Shown: positions 8,867 to 20,275, counted from the stretch's first letter. The stretch is 64,000 nt of DNA from Cylicocyclus nassatus (GCA_958299035.1 CATQJL010000112.1:64883117-64947116); one strand, 5' to 3'. The notes: generated by a model from the sequence alone, not told the origin. Translations and numbers: made by a program.

Positions 8867-11800
8867 TTAAACCAAGAATTTGTCCGCCTCAGCTAACCTG
8901 ACGCCGTCCTCAGGCATTTTTTGTACTTGATAAGGATTCGACGGTGGCAGGGCTCCTAATGATTTCGCTAATGAAGCAACGGTCCGTTTTGGTTTAGTGT
9001 AATCATAAGGGAAGAGTCCGGGCATGCTGAAGTAACAAGTTTTCAACAAGTACTGACGTCAAAAGCTGCAGACAAGCAAAGATTAAGGCCCGTCGCAAGT
9101 ACATCCCCGCGGTGAGGGGAGAGTTTATGAAGGGGGGGGGGGGTATGCCTCACATCCCGTACTCTAGATATCTTTCCTCTTCTTCCTCTATGGCTTATGA
9201 AGTTTATCATACTGATACCTGCGCATAATAAATGTCAGGTTACTGCCATACAAGACTAGATCTTCACTATGTTGTGTAAATCCCCAGGAGATCAGTAGCG
9301 ACATATATCCCATCCTCAAATCCCCTCCCCTCCCCATGGGGGTGTACATGCATACGGGCCTAAGAAATATGAAAGCAACGTGTCAAACTTTCCAAGCGAT
9401 TATAAAGGATATCAACTGCAGAAGTACAAACAAAAACTTGAACATACTCTAGGCATTGCTTCTCATATCCCGCGGCGAGATCGGCAAACTCTTCGATGCC
9501 TAACTGAACTGATGATGCTTTCGGATTCACTCGGCAACTCTTCAACAACTGATGCGCCATATCGTCAGCTAGCTAAAACATAGAGATCTACAAATTTTAA
9601 AAGGAAAAAATGCAAGATGTAAAAGAACCCTTATAAAGCTTCTTTTCATGAAAAGCAGAAAAACAAAGAGGTTTCATCAGCATGTATCAATAAATGTTTT
9701 GAATGGTATCAAGAGTGAGCCAAGAAGCTGATAACGGATCACCTCTTTCGGATACAACGTCTTCAACCCTTTGATCATGTATTTCTGTCGATAGTGAAAC
9801 ACTTGGCGACAAAGCTTTTCCACAACCTGTAAATCAAGTTATTGTGGAGCTCAGAGATATTAGCGTACATCATAGAAAAAAAAAGAAGTACAGGAGTGTA
9901 CCTCAAACGGTACATTAATCAACGGCTGAATTCGCGGAATGAAGCGTACTATACCAACATCAACATCCGGTCGAGGTACGAAGCAAGCACCTGAGTCATA
10001 AAATCATTATTCATTATCCAGCTCGAACTACAGTAATAATTCTTTGAATCGTACATTTATACCAAATGTGACTGCACAAATTTTAACCATTGATAAGTCT
10101 GTTCTATGAAGGTCCCTCAAGTCCACTCATTAGAAAAGAGACAACAAAGATTTGCAGTATGAAGCAGATCACCTCTAGATTTTCAGTTTTGTACGATTAC
10201 GGTAGGAAATACAGCGCACAGCGTTATTGTGAAAAAGGCCTTTGAAAAAAGAATGCTACAAAAAATTTGGAAAGTTGTGTAGCATGTTTCCAAACATGCT
10301 GATTTTCAAATGCTTTTTACGAGTCTTCTGAGCGTTGTAGATGGTTCAATCACATTTTTGAAAAACACTGAAGACACTGCCAGTTTACTTAGCATAACTT
10401 ATGAAGAAAGATTTAAATATGGTTGAGTGCGAATTTCATATACTTCAGCGATTCAGTAGCCTAATTGTAAGATTTCAAGCTCGTTGAGTATCTGTTCCGA
10501 GACATTAACGGTCTTTACTCACTTCAAAGTAGTCCTACAGTAATGGTATGGGAAGAGAGCTAATGGCAGTCGAAAAGTGTGCACTTTTTTGGATACCCTG
10601 TATTAGCAGGAAAAGACTAAATAGCAAGACAAAACAGACCAACCAGGAATTCTGAACATTATTTTCGGCTCCGTCAGGTACTGAGCCATGATTGAAAGTC
10701 TCGACCGAGCATCATCATCAATGGGACTGCATATCCTTTTTGCCACTTCCATTTGAAATGTCAGCGTCAACGGAACTCGCCCGAATTGCCAAGCATCTCG
10801 TCGATAGGACATGTCCTTCAGTAGTCTGGGAAGAAAAGGTATAGTGCTAGTAGTGTATTGATCAACAGCCGTGTTCTGGAGCTCCCAAGTGAAGACTCAC
10901 TTGATAATTAGAGGAGAAGCAATATTGAATGGCAGGTTTCCTATAATATGCATCTCCGGAATTGGGTCACTCCACTCTCTTCCTTTTTTAGCTCCAGCTT
11001 TACCCCAGATTTCGCCAATATTGGTTTTGAGCACGTCAGCACGATGAATATGAAGCCTGTCCTCAGCAGCTTCGGCCAGATGCTGGAAACGCCCTCTAAA
11101 AGTCATCGATAGGTACAAATGGCATGGCACCAGTACACTGACCCCAATATTCTGCCGAATTTTTCTCTTTCCCGCTGCTCAAACAACTTCTCGGATAACC
11201 TAGCACAAAACCGAGTTTGAGATGGAGAGGCCGCAGTCAAGATACCAAATATGTTGCGGTTATTCAAAGTGCTTCTAACAAGGAAACCCGATTAGTCGAG
11301 TCGCCTTTCCAAATGAGTCTTATACACTTTGAAGAGCACTAGACGGTGATTCCAAATCTGGTTTCATTATCTGCCGAGCGCCTCTGCACGCCGAGTTATG
11401 AATTTTTTCTTGTTACGAAAAATGAACGCATAATCCAGGTAAAATCAAATTTTACGCTCATTTCAGCGCTCAAATAGAACAGTGTTCAGTATGACTGTCT
11501 TGGACAAAAGTTGTTGTTCAAATAAAGTGCTTTGATAACCAACAGTGGGCCATTCGAGCAATTCTGACGAATGTTTTTTACTAATTATGTACTCAATTTT
11601 TCAACTCAAAAAAGCTCATAGCTCGACGTACATAGGCGCTGGGTAGATAGCGGAGTAGATTTAGAATCAACATTCGATGCTCTTTATAGTGGTATCAATT
11701 TCATATGAAAAGGCCAATTCGATCAAATAGACCTCTCTTGTGAGGACAACGCCAAAATGCGTAGTACGGACTGCGTTCGGTTCGTTAAAGGCAGTATGTC

Positions 11801-13748
11801 GGCAATGAGACCCGTGGCAAAAAAGGTCACAGGGTAGGAGCCCCATAATGGAACCTATGGGCCAAAGTTCGATCTTTCTCTGCCACTTCTAACCGCCGAA
11901 ATTTCAAAGCGAAAGCAGCGCTCATCTCCTGTCCTCTCCGAACCCGCGGTCAGAGCGCCAGCCGCAATGCTATATGCATGAGGTCTCGCAACACTCTGCG
12001 TCTTCGCCATGACGGGCTTCGCGTTCACTCGTCCATGGGGTGGGCGGGTTCGGAGAGGACAGGAGATGAGCGCTGTTTCGCTTTGAAATTTCGGGGGTGG
12101 AAGTGGCAGAGAAAGATCGAACTTTGGCCCATAGGTTCCATTATGGCGGCTCCTACCCTGTGACCTTGTTTTGCCACGGGTCTCATTCTGCCGACCTACT
12201 GCCTTTAAGTAAGCATATTTATCAGAGATTAGACTTAGGCTGCGTTCATACTGATCCGGAAGTTCGGGAACAGCCCCAGCACAGGGCTTGAAGTGAAACT
12301 GTTCTCGAACTTTCAAGTTATAAGTGCAATCCAGAAATACAGCAACTATATAACAGCAGTAATTAGGTAGCTTCGAATTACCCCTATGTACAGAAGAACA
12401 AATGAAGACCTAAAGTGGCTAATACGGGGATCAAACCTATATATCTGTATCTCCTCACTGCAGTTCGCGGCAAAACAGATTGAATACAAGACAGAGCATT
12501 CTCGCATTGTCTATCTTTCCCCCCCCCCCTGACTCTCACGCACTACCTCATGAATTCTCAACGGAAAACTCTCGTCCCATTTGTGAATGTATAATAATAC
12601 GATGATGTTCCACACTGATGCAAAATAAGAATTCGTGAATTTCGCTGAAACCCTGATTAAAGTGAACGAAAAGCTGATTACCGTTAGCATAATGATTTTG
12701 CAGAAGTGTCATTTTCCGGCTTATGACGAACATATGGTGTTAACTACTCTCCTTACAACTTCGACATTCTCATGTTTTTTGGGGAATTCTCCTTCAGCTT
12801 CCGGCTCTTATCGAAAAATTCCGCTTCAATATTCGTAATTTCCTTTGCCCTTGCAGATAGAGTATTTTGTGAGCAGCCCCATGAGCTTTACTTCCCGCCA
12901 ACATGGGGTCAGCTGGGAAAGCATTCGCATTCAGTGACGCAAACTATGAGAAGTATATGCGAAAAAAAGCTGTGAAGTTTGCGTTATCGTAATGAGTTGG
13001 CGTGCAATGGATCTTATGATCGTAATCAGCATGCTAAACCCCCTCCTGAACAAACCTTTAGCGAGGCCGGATTTTGACCCATTCGCCAGCCACCCATTAT
13101 AACTTCTGGTACCGCAATCGCCTATTAGTGGTACTTGTTATGGCAAATAATCTTTTGAGGCAAGCTTAGCGAGAACCACGATTTTAGAGTAATAGGAGTA
13201 GTATCGAACTAGACGCATTTTTCAGCGTTACAATGACGCCGTAAATAGTACATATCGAAAGTAATCAAAAACTAAAAGAACGTGGGAAGATAAAACACGA
13301 AAGAAGGATGAGAGAAAGCAAATAAAATCGAACCTGAAGGGGCGGTATGAAGCGCTGATCTATTTCCACCACATCAAGTCGTTCGCAATTGGACTCTAGA
13401 ATGGCTCTAGTGATTCCTCCGGGACCAGGGCCAACTTCGCAAACCCAGTCCCCCGGTTGCACTCCAGCAGATTTTACAATCTGAAAAACACAGTATGCGT
13501 GAAAATTTAAAAAAGAGGTGCACCTGAAATGAGAGACAAATGGAAAAGAAAAAGTAAAATTTAGCAGCTTTATATCTCCCAAAATATCAGGTTTTTATTA
13601 ATATACTACTGTTTCTTCTTACCTTTCTAGTCAGGTTCATGTCCATAAGATAATTTTGTGATAAAATTTTCTTCGCACGCAATCGATACATGTGGATAAA
13701 ATCTCGTAATGCCGGTAGAGGAGGCAAACGATTGAAATTTGTTGCCAT
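8867..13748 (-). CDS. tfb1m: Mitochondrial dimethyladenosine transferase 1 (TFB1M), 8 exons
   Basis: A KsgA/Dim1-family SAM-dependent methyltransferase that dimethylates two adjacent adenines in mitochondrial small-subunit rRNA. Exons on the minus strand: 13748-13623, 13480-13334, 11082-10901, 10825-10644, 9990-9902, 9826-9743, 9572-9448, 9026-8867 (stop TAA). All introns are GT-AG and the phases match, giving 364 aa, the usual family size. The N-terminus has LPPLPALRDFI and AKKILSQNYLMD. Motif I is CEVGPGPGGITR, the acidic motif is VEIDQRF, and motif IV is IIGNLPFNIASPLI. C-terminal family blocks are FVPRPDVDVGIVRF, FHYRQKYMIKGLKTLYP and LGIEEFADLA. All expected catalytic motifs are intact. 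The ATG follows an acceptor by one base, which suggests SL trans-splicing. Intron 2 (2.25 kb) and intron 4 carry MITEs. The Caenorhabditis orthologue is similar from general knowledge. Exon joins are inferred by eye. Confidence 0.95.
10180..10602. mobile_element. Partial CAGGGTGTCC-type MITE in TFB1M intron 4
   Basis: The right end reads GGATACCCTG followed by TA near 10600. Interior words (GAAAAAGGCC, GTGTAGCATGTTTCC, GTCCTACAGTAATGG) resemble the complete copies at 34584-35231 and 56106-56783. The left end is not clear. Lies wholly within an intron. Confidence 0.45.
11785..12208. mobile_element. TTAA-flanked foldback MITE in TFB1M intron 2
   Basis: It begins TTAAAGGCAGTATGTCGGC and ends GCCGACCTACTGCCTTTAA, with TTAA at both outer edges. 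The arms are near-perfect inverted copies for about 150-200 bp (for example CAGGGTAGGAGCC on the left and GGCTCCTACCCTG on the right) around a GC-rich centre. A TTAA target suggests a piggyBac-like mechanism. Frames at 11855-12316 are inside the hairpin and are not genes. Confidence 0.75.
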
Positions 13749-13757
13749 TCTGGAAAG
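13749..13757 (-). promoter_or_regulatory. Trans-splice acceptor upstream of TFB1M
   Basis: On the minus strand TTTCCAG is followed by one A and then the ATG. A pyrimidine-rich AG acceptor 1 nt before the start, with no upstream coding exon, is typical of nematode spliced-leader addition. Confidence 0.65.
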
Positions 13758-14860
13758 ACACAAACGTGCATACTTGTACAGAAAATCTCAAGGAACTAAA
13801 CGAAAAAAATTCAGGTTGAGCCAAAAAAATACACCGTGTTCGATTGGAGTGTGACGCGTTGATTGGAGCATGGGATACGCACTCATTCTCGAATATAAGA
13901 GACTCCTCAAGCTGCGGGGGGGGGGGAATAAACGCTGTGTTTCCTGCAACCCCTATGATGCGTGTGATTTCAGTTATTCACGGGAAGCAGAACTCTACCT
14001 TACCATGGGGGTCCAAAAATGAGCAGTACATACTTATCATTCATTCTGTGACCACGAGACGCGAGCCCGCATTGCACGACTTCCGGTATCGGGACGGCAT
14101 GACGAGGGACCGTAGATTCGCCCGCAGGAACGATCGGCCCCATTTAAATCTACACAGTCGGCTGCGCGGGCGGTCGCGTCGCGCGCACAGTTTTGCCGCC
14201 AGGTCACGCTTGCTCGTCTATCATTCTCGACCACTAGAGAGCAGAATGACACTCATGTCAGACCACTTCATGCGTTTTTCGAAAATTTCACGCCAACGGT
14301 GTGAGTAGTGAATCGTTCTTATATCGGACACTTCACCGGCTTGAAGAGTGTGAAGGGTTCATACATTTGTGCAAGCAAGCTCGAACGATGGTTGTGACCG
14401 AGCTCTCGGCCGGCATTTGTGATCTCTTCTGTTCTTGTTTTCTTTTGATGAGTTATATGCTCGACTAAGGCTAGGCTGTGCCACTGGGATCGCGTAAATA
14501 GCTAAATAGTTGGATTTATGTAGCCATTTCATCTCCATTTGTCTTTATATTCTCTTGTCTTCTCTTTCATTCAAATTCTGTAGGTATTTCTTTTACTAGA
14601 GTTTTGAGGCTTCCTTGGGAACTACTGATGAGGGGCACCAAGGAAGCTGCACTACCGGTATAGTTCTTAGCCCCGAAACCGGATAGTGTTAAATTAGAAA
14701 CAAAACATTGTGGTGAACTTCTTGGTTGTCTTTATTGATTCAACGCTAAACTTTCACATTTTTACATATAGCGTGTTGAAGAAGCAAGATTGGATGTTTG
14801 GTATGCCCATTGCTTTCGAGAGCTGCGCTATCACAGATGAATTTTTTTTACGTCAAAACC
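13758..14860. other. Upstream flank of TFB1M with dispersed repeat pieces
   Basis: No gene recognised. A G run lies at 13917-13926. The segment at about 14080-14190 (GGGACGGCATGAC, GGCCCCATTTAAATCT and a GC-rich stretch) shares words with 16120-16170, 20200-20270 and 22480-22530, so it is a repeat. From 14250 to 14860 I see nothing specific. Confidence 0.4.
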
Positions 14861-14928
14861 ATAGGAGAAAAAATTAGTCTTGGTATTTTTCCGTCTTAAG
14901 TAAGCTTCTTTGGTCATGTTAGCGTTGC

Positions 14929-15296
14929 TCAGGTTGCTGGAACGCAAATTTTTGATGAGGTTATCGTGTTCTGAGTGCGAGTTGATACGACGTGCACATT
15001 CTTGAAGCTGGTATCACGTTTGGATCGAAAATAGGTATCATCTATTCTGAAACTAGGAAAGTCGAGTATGCTTTGCACACCTTGTCTCAGCAAGCCTTTG
15101 TACTTTTGTTCTTCCCTAGTTCAGAGTAGTAAATAGATCGATCACAAGTGTAAAGTTGCTAATCACACAGACGGGCTTGTTTAGATATGTATGCAAAGCG
15201 CCTCCGAGTCTTTTAGCCTCATTGTCAGAATAAATGGTCAACTTTTCTGTGAAATATCCAGGAACACAGTCACATGCTGCCTTAGATGATGATGTC
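14929..15296 (-). pseudogene. Coding-like remnant of unknown family
   Basis: Two adjacent minus-strand frames read like protein. The upper block (15296-15116) includes VPGYFTEKLTIYSDNEAK then RLGGALHTYLNKPV and ends at TAG. The lower block (about 15120-14929) includes KGLLRQGVQSILDFPSF then RIDDTYFRSKRDTSF and ends at TGA. The blocks join with a single frame change and no obvious intron. A further block at about 15640-15490 (minus; KYGEVSSRPQMWIKANYKR) may belong to it. I do not recognise the family; it could be a decayed host gene or transposon-borne protein. Confidence 0.35.
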
Positions 15297-15779
15297 TATC
15301 AAACTCCAAATACAGTTACACAAAAAAACGAGGTGAAACGATGCATTAACTCGTTAGTTATACGTATGCAAAGCATACTCGTATCCAAGTTTCGGAATGG
15401 ACGATAGCATATCAAACATGTTTTCAAAAGTAATGAGCAAAGACGGATAAACTCAGAACTGAACAAATTGTCGGCGGTGAATGCGATTGGAAAGTTTCAG
15501 TGAACATCCACTTATAAGGAAACAGCAAAGAACTTCTTAGACCGTAAGATTCGAATGCCTTGATCCTCTTATAATTCGCCTTAATCCACATCTGGGGTCG
15601 ACTCGACACTTCTCCGTACTTGTGTTGCCTTATATGCACGTTCCGACTTGGTAAATCAAATCGTCACATTCAACCCACAAACCGACAATCCTGCACGGGT
15701 TCAGGTAATCGAGGGATTAAAAGGTGATTCTGAAGAAGTAGTGCAGAAGCAGTCGGAAAATCAAAACCAGAATAAAAAA

Positions 15780-16310
15780 CATTCTATCCTGATTGAGTTC
15801 TATCCTGAATTGACAGTGAAATGTTCACTCCTGAGCGCGACCTGAGCAAGCGTGACCCAAGCATACAAAGTGGCTGCGCGACGCGACCGCCCGCGCAGCC
15901 GACTATGTAATATCTCCTCCATGACGAAGGCGGTCGCCCAAATAGGTTGAGAGCATCCAAGGCTGACGCGCACGTGGCGCGCGGGCAATTGTCAACCACG
16001 GGTCGCGCGCACGACCGCGTGTATGACCGCTGACCGAGCGTGCGCGCGCCCGGTGGTCGACAATTGCCCGTGCGCCGCGGCCTTGCATGCTTTCAACCTA
16101 TTTGGGCGACCGCCTTCGTCTTGGAGCAGATATTAGATTTAAATGGGGCCGGAACGATCACTTTTGGATTGGAGCAGGAATCCTCCGTAGAGCACCTTAC
16201 TCTTCCAACGCTGAATTTGAGGATGCGCTTGCCAAATAACTCAATGTTGCGTCTTGCAACTCTACTACTGCAACTCTAGTCTCCGTATCAAGCTTGTCGA
16301 GCCACTTTCT
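15780..16310. repeat. GC-rich foldback and dispersed repeat
   Basis: Inverted arms at about 15918-16010 and 16040-16130 (GACGAAGGCGGTCGCCC on the left, GGGCGACCGCCTTCGTC on the right), very rich in CGCGCG. To the right, 16140-16310 is repeated in inverted orientation at about 20035-20200 (GGAATCCTCC, GTCTCCGTATCAAGC). The frames on both strands are not genes. Confidence 0.6.
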
Positions 16311-16589
16311 CTGGTTGTGATATGCACTGACTTATATCAGTGAAGCTTTTGCGCTCGGATGTACTCAATTGCGGCTAACACTTTTGCAGACGCTCTTGTC
16401 ACGTCTGTCATTTGAGCGGACTTCTTCTATGCCATGCTTGGCAACAGAAATCTATCCGAGAATATTTGAATTGGCAACAATTTGTGCAAGTTGTATGCAT
16501 TATCAAACTATCTTCCAGATAAACGTGGAACAAAGATTGATTTTATGAGGGCATCGCAATTCAATGCATAAACACTAAAGCATGCGGAA
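16311..16589. other. No recognised gene
   Basis: Short spacer before the Helitron. No motif seen. Confidence 0.35.
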
Positions 16590-16605
16590 TCTATATATAA
16601 AGCTG

Positions 16606-16660
16606 AATGTCTGTTTGTCTGTCTGTATGTCTGTATGTCTGTATGTCTGTCTGTGTGTAC
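16606..16660 (+). repeat. TCTG/TATG microsatellite
   Basis: Repeated TCTGTCTG and TATGTCTG units just inside the 5' end of the Helitron, giving a Cys/Val-rich false frame. Confidence 0.8.
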
Positions 16661-16749
16661 GTATGTTCCGAATAGAAAATTCCATTTCTGAACCGATCCG
16701 GACCAAACTTGCTCAGACAATTCTGCGCGCAAGCGGCGCGCACTCACTG

Positions 16750-16890
16750 CCAGCAGGGCAGGCGGCGGGCCGTGATTTGTGGGCGTGACCTTGCACCGCA
16801 CAGGCGGCGCGCACTGATTTCAGCCAACAGGCGGCGCGCAATGCATGTTCGCAGGCGGCGCGCCGACACAGTGTGCGTGCAGGCGGCGCG
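16750..16890 (+). repeat. AGGCGGCGCGC array
   Basis: Five or more interspersed units of CAGGCGGCGCGC or close variants about 25-30 bp apart. A second, shorter array is at 18335-18430 near the other end of the same Helitron, partly in inverted orientation. Confidence 0.7.
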
Positions 16891-17319
16891 CAATGAACTT
16901 TCTGTAGCATCACGTAAGCGAAGGAGGACGCTGCTTTCGCGCGCAAATGCAGAATTCTATGCATATAGTCGTTTCTCCTCGTTCCTCCTTGTTTTTTTTC
17001 ATACAAAGTATTGTGTTGTTTACTATCTCACTTTTACTCTGCTGTTTCACCTCTTTTTCTGTTTCTAAATTGTTCTGAAATCAAGTATGGATTTTTTTTG
17101 CCTTTTTGTAGCACGTGCTCTTTTATTTAATCCAAATTCACTCTTGTTTCACAGTCAGTCTTCCATAAGTTTTATCCTAGCTCTGGTTCTTAATGATATT
17201 GACCCCGTGACACAGGGACGCTCATTTTCAATCAATAACGCTTTCTTGCGTCGTTGCACCCCCTTCGTTTCTTTCCGTTGCCATTTCTTTCTATTCTTTT
17301 TTCACAATATAAAAGCATT

Positions 17320-17700
17320 GTTGAATTCAGGTCACAACTACCTTATTACAATGATGGCTATGTGTGAATGCCGAAAAAAGTCAGCCTCAAAAGGGTAAGT
17401 TTTGTTTTTGAAGCCAAAGTAGGTTTTTGTCTAAAAACATAATATTGTGTTTCAGCCACCAATCTACAATGACCCCAAATACCAAGAATCAAAACAATTT
17501 ATTATGGTCGTGGGACCTCAGTCCTGACTATATATCCTGAAGAGGTGAAAAACTGCATTTTTTCTGTATTCGTCAGAATTTTTGTTGCTGTTTCTCTTCA
17601 GTTTGCTAATAACCTGTATTTCAGCGCCACAGCAAGCGTCTAGCACCGACTGATGGAATCAATCCTTGGAAGAAGAAAGACCATTACGAGGAATAACGAG
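17320..17700 (+). pseudogene. Possible captured gene fragment inside the Helitron
   Basis: Blocks flanked by splice-like sites: an acceptor TTGAATTCAG then a block ending AAAGG|GTAAGT; TGTTTCAG then a block ending GAAGAG|GTGAAA (about 17457-17542); and CTGTATTTCAG then a block ending in TAA (about 17626-17695). The last block reads RHSKRLAPTDGINPWKKK then DHYEE-stop and looks protein-like. The frames of the middle block do not connect cleanly, so it is degenerate. Helitrons often capture host exons. The source gene was not identified. Confidence 0.3.
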
Positions 17701-18819
17701 GAAAAGGCTGCTCCAGATCATTCATGTCTTATCATACACCCAAATTTCATTCCTTTATCCATCGTATCCCCGCCATCTAGTTGTTTGATTCCAATGGTAG
17801 AATCAAGTATATGAAATCTATGAGCATTTAATTCTGGCTGACTAAACATGCTCAGGTTTTGTTCATTCCTGTCGCATTTTCGTATTTTATTCCTCTATTG
17901 TACAGATATAATGTATTTATATCTATGTATACATGTACAGGTTATTATCAAAATATTTAGTGATTATATCGTCGATTATTTGAAGTCATCTCATCATACT
18001 GTTACATTTTTAATCAACTTCATTGTATTCATTTCTTCATACACACGTCTTGTTGATATAACGTTTGAATGTAAATACGTTGTTGATGTTGACTTCGAAA
18101 TATCTGTGAATTTTGCATGTACTACCTAAGAATAGTATCGAATGCCAGCGTCAAAGACAGCCTTACCTTGTAAATACTGTATTTTTGTCGCAATTTGTAA
18201 AAACCTGTCAAATTTCAAAATTGTAAATATTATTCGTTAATAAAATAGTTATGAAACCATATTGTCCAACAAGCATAAGATATTCAGACCGACAACAAAA
18301 ATCCGAGCAGATTCCTGCCAAATTTTTCTCGTAGCGCGCAGGCGGCGGGCCTTCAATCCATAGGCGGCGCGCACTGCACACACAGGCGGTGGGAAGACAC
18401 ATCGCTCGCTGATTCCGTGCGCGCCGCCTGCGCGCAAATTTGTCTGAGTGATACACATACACTTCGGGCCCCGGCGGGTGTCACAGTCCACTTTTCGTCA
18501 TCGACCGATATCGATTTTATCGAATTTTTGCAAAATTTGAGCTACGGGGCTGGGAAATGGCACAGGGGGGTAATCGGGGTAATAATCACCCCCCCCCCGT
18601 GGGGGTGATCGACATGCTCGATTACACCCCTCTGCCAAATTCCAGTCCTCTAGCTCAAATTCTGCAAAAAATCGATAAAATCGACATCGATCGATAACGA
18701 AAAGTGGACTGTGACACCCGCCGGGGCCCGAAGTGTATGTGTGCCAAGTTTGGTCCGGATCGGTTAAGAAATGGAATTTTCTATTCGGAGCATACGGCGG
18801 AGCCGGGTAAGCCAGCTAG

Positions 18820-19436
18820 TAAAAAATATATCGCAGCGCTTTATGCTCCGAAAAGGAGAACATTTCACAGTCAAGCTCTGCCATGATTTGCTTCGTAGTA
18901 TTTCAGATTTACTTGAATCATTCAGGCCTAATGTAGAATCATTCTCCTTTTGTCATTTTATCATGTTCTTGTAAATCTGAAACACTGCAAGGGCTGACTT
19001 GAAAACTGGAGTCATAGTTCAAGTTTGTTGAAGGTGACTTTGCAATTCTTATTGCAAACGGTCTCGGTTAATGGTGCCTACATTTTCGAGAAACTAAGTC
19101 GTAAAACCTAAGCATCAGCATTTCAGATTCTTTTGCAAACTTATATTCTTGGCGAGCTTTGAAAGATGAAGTTCAGTGGTCTTTTTCCTCGCTTACATTT
19201 CTGAGGAAAGCTCTATGCATCTAATACTTGAATTAGCCCTTCAGGTCCAAGCAGCATTATGTATGGCGACAAAAATCTACAGCGTATCCCAAAATATGTG
19301 CACACTGTATGATCGTTAATAACTCTCTTGCCTTCATGTCTTTTTGAAGAGGGCTGTGCAAATTTGACGGAGTTGAAAAAACAACCACTTCTCAAGAGCG
19401 AAGGCCATTTATGCCCAGACACTGTAAACTAAGCAT
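18820..19436. other. No gene; MITE fragment at 19265-19390
   Basis: The segment near 19280-19350 (CCCAAAATATGTGCACAC, CGTTAATAACTCTCTTGCC) matches the left end of the CAGGGTGTCC MITE at 34584. It is a fragment without clear ends. Nothing else was recognised. Confidence 0.45.
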
Positions 19437-19916
19437 GTGCATATCATTAAAAAGAATAACAATCTCGACAATAAGCTGTCAACATGGTTATTTATTTATC
19501 TCCTTACCTTCGTACCTGAAATTTTCTCAACACAACGATTTGACTTTGACAAAAGCACAAAAGAACAAATCTTGGCCGCTCTCGAGAAGTCACAGCAAGA
19601 AGACGACGATCAACCGCTGATCAGTGCGCAACATTCACAATCAGAGACAAACTACGATGTTAAGAAGCTGGTACAAATCAGTTTCCTAGTGCCACCTTTT
19701 TTGCAAGAATTTCGCTTACAGGCAGACTCCCCAATAGTCAAGGCATTCTTTTTCGATTTGGAATCTGGGCAACCGTCTCCTTTCAGCATGCATGCTGAAA
19801 GGAGACGGTTGCCCAGATTCCAGATCGAAAAAGTGATATTTACTAAAGAGAAGAGGAAAAGGCAAATCAAACTTTTATGTACAAATTCAAACCGCATTAA
19901 CAAAGATTGTACTTGA
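19437..19916 (+). other. Open frame of 159 codons, possible exon
   Basis: An unusually long frame for this AT-rich background. The first part has a hydrophobic stretch (STWLFIYLLTFVPEIF) followed by an acidic, Gln-rich stretch (KSTKEQILAALEKSQQEDDD). At about 19671 AAGCTG|GTACAA could be a donor. The second half of the frame crosses an 84-bp palindrome, so at least that half is not ordinary coding. Not recognised as any family. Confidence 0.2.
19749..19833. repeat. Spacerless palindrome, about 84 bp
   Basis: The centre is at 19790/19791 (CAGCATG|CATGCTG). The arms are about 42 bp and differ at only one visible position (GATTTGG versus CCAGATC). No loop, so it could form a cruciform. No target duplication was identified. 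Confidence 0.85.
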
Positions 19917-20034
19917 TGCTGATAGTAATGGAAACTTAGAGCTTGAGTAACTCATTTTATGCCGTAACTCTGCGCGGTTTCCCAAAATCAGTTCCCGCTG
20001 GCGATACCCATTTGTCCAGATTTGCCTGGACGCC

Positions 20035-20275
20035 GCTTTCAAAGAAAGTGGCTCGACAAGCTTGATACGGAGACTAGAGTTGCAGTAGTAGAGTTGCAAG
20101 ACGCAACACTGACTTATTTGACAAGCACATCCTCAAATTCAGCGTTGGCAGAGTAAGGTGCTCTACGGAGGATTCCTGCTCCAATCCAAAAGTAATCGTT
20201 CCTGCGGGCGAATCTACGGTCCCTCCGGCATGACAACTGCCGTTTTTCGATTGGAGCGCGATATCTACCAATCCT
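20035..20275 (-). repeat. Dispersed repeat, inverted relative of 16140-16310
   Basis: Matches 16140-16310 on the opposite strand (CTTGATACGGAGACTAGAG, GAGTTGCAAGACGCAACA). It continues into GGGCGAATCTACGGTCCC and CGGCATGACAACTGCCG, words also found at about 14100-14130 and 22498-22520. Confidence 0.7.

Larger units (their letters stand above)
16590..18819 (+). mobile_element. Non-autonomous Helitron, 2230 bp
   Basis: The 5' end is TCTATATATAAAGC and the 3' end GCCAGCTAG, inserted between A (16589) and T (18820). A small hairpin CGGC-GGA-GCCG (18795-18805) sits 11 nt before the terminal GCTAG. 5'-TC, 3'-CTAG, a subterminal hairpin and A|T insertion are the Helitron hallmarks. No Rep/helicase is present. 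Subterminal inverted similarity (CCGAATAGAAAATTCC near 16667; GGAATTTTCTATTCGG near 18773) is present. The interior has arrays of AGGCGGCGCGC near both ends and a possible captured host segment (17320-17700). Confidence 0.8.

Noticed and set aside
11855..12316. 153-codon minus-strand frame rich in Arg and Pro
   Set aside because: Lies in the TTAA foldback hairpin within a TFB1M intron; composition reflects GC-rich palindrome sequence.
13627..13824. Alternative 65-codon frame at the 5' end of TFB1M
   Set aside because: It is in a different frame from the conserved first exon, which starts at 13748 and matches the family N-terminus.
16508..17068. Frames of 97-119 codons rich in Arg, Ala and Cys
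   Set aside because: They read through the TCTG microsatellite and the AGGCGGCGCGC array of the Helitron.
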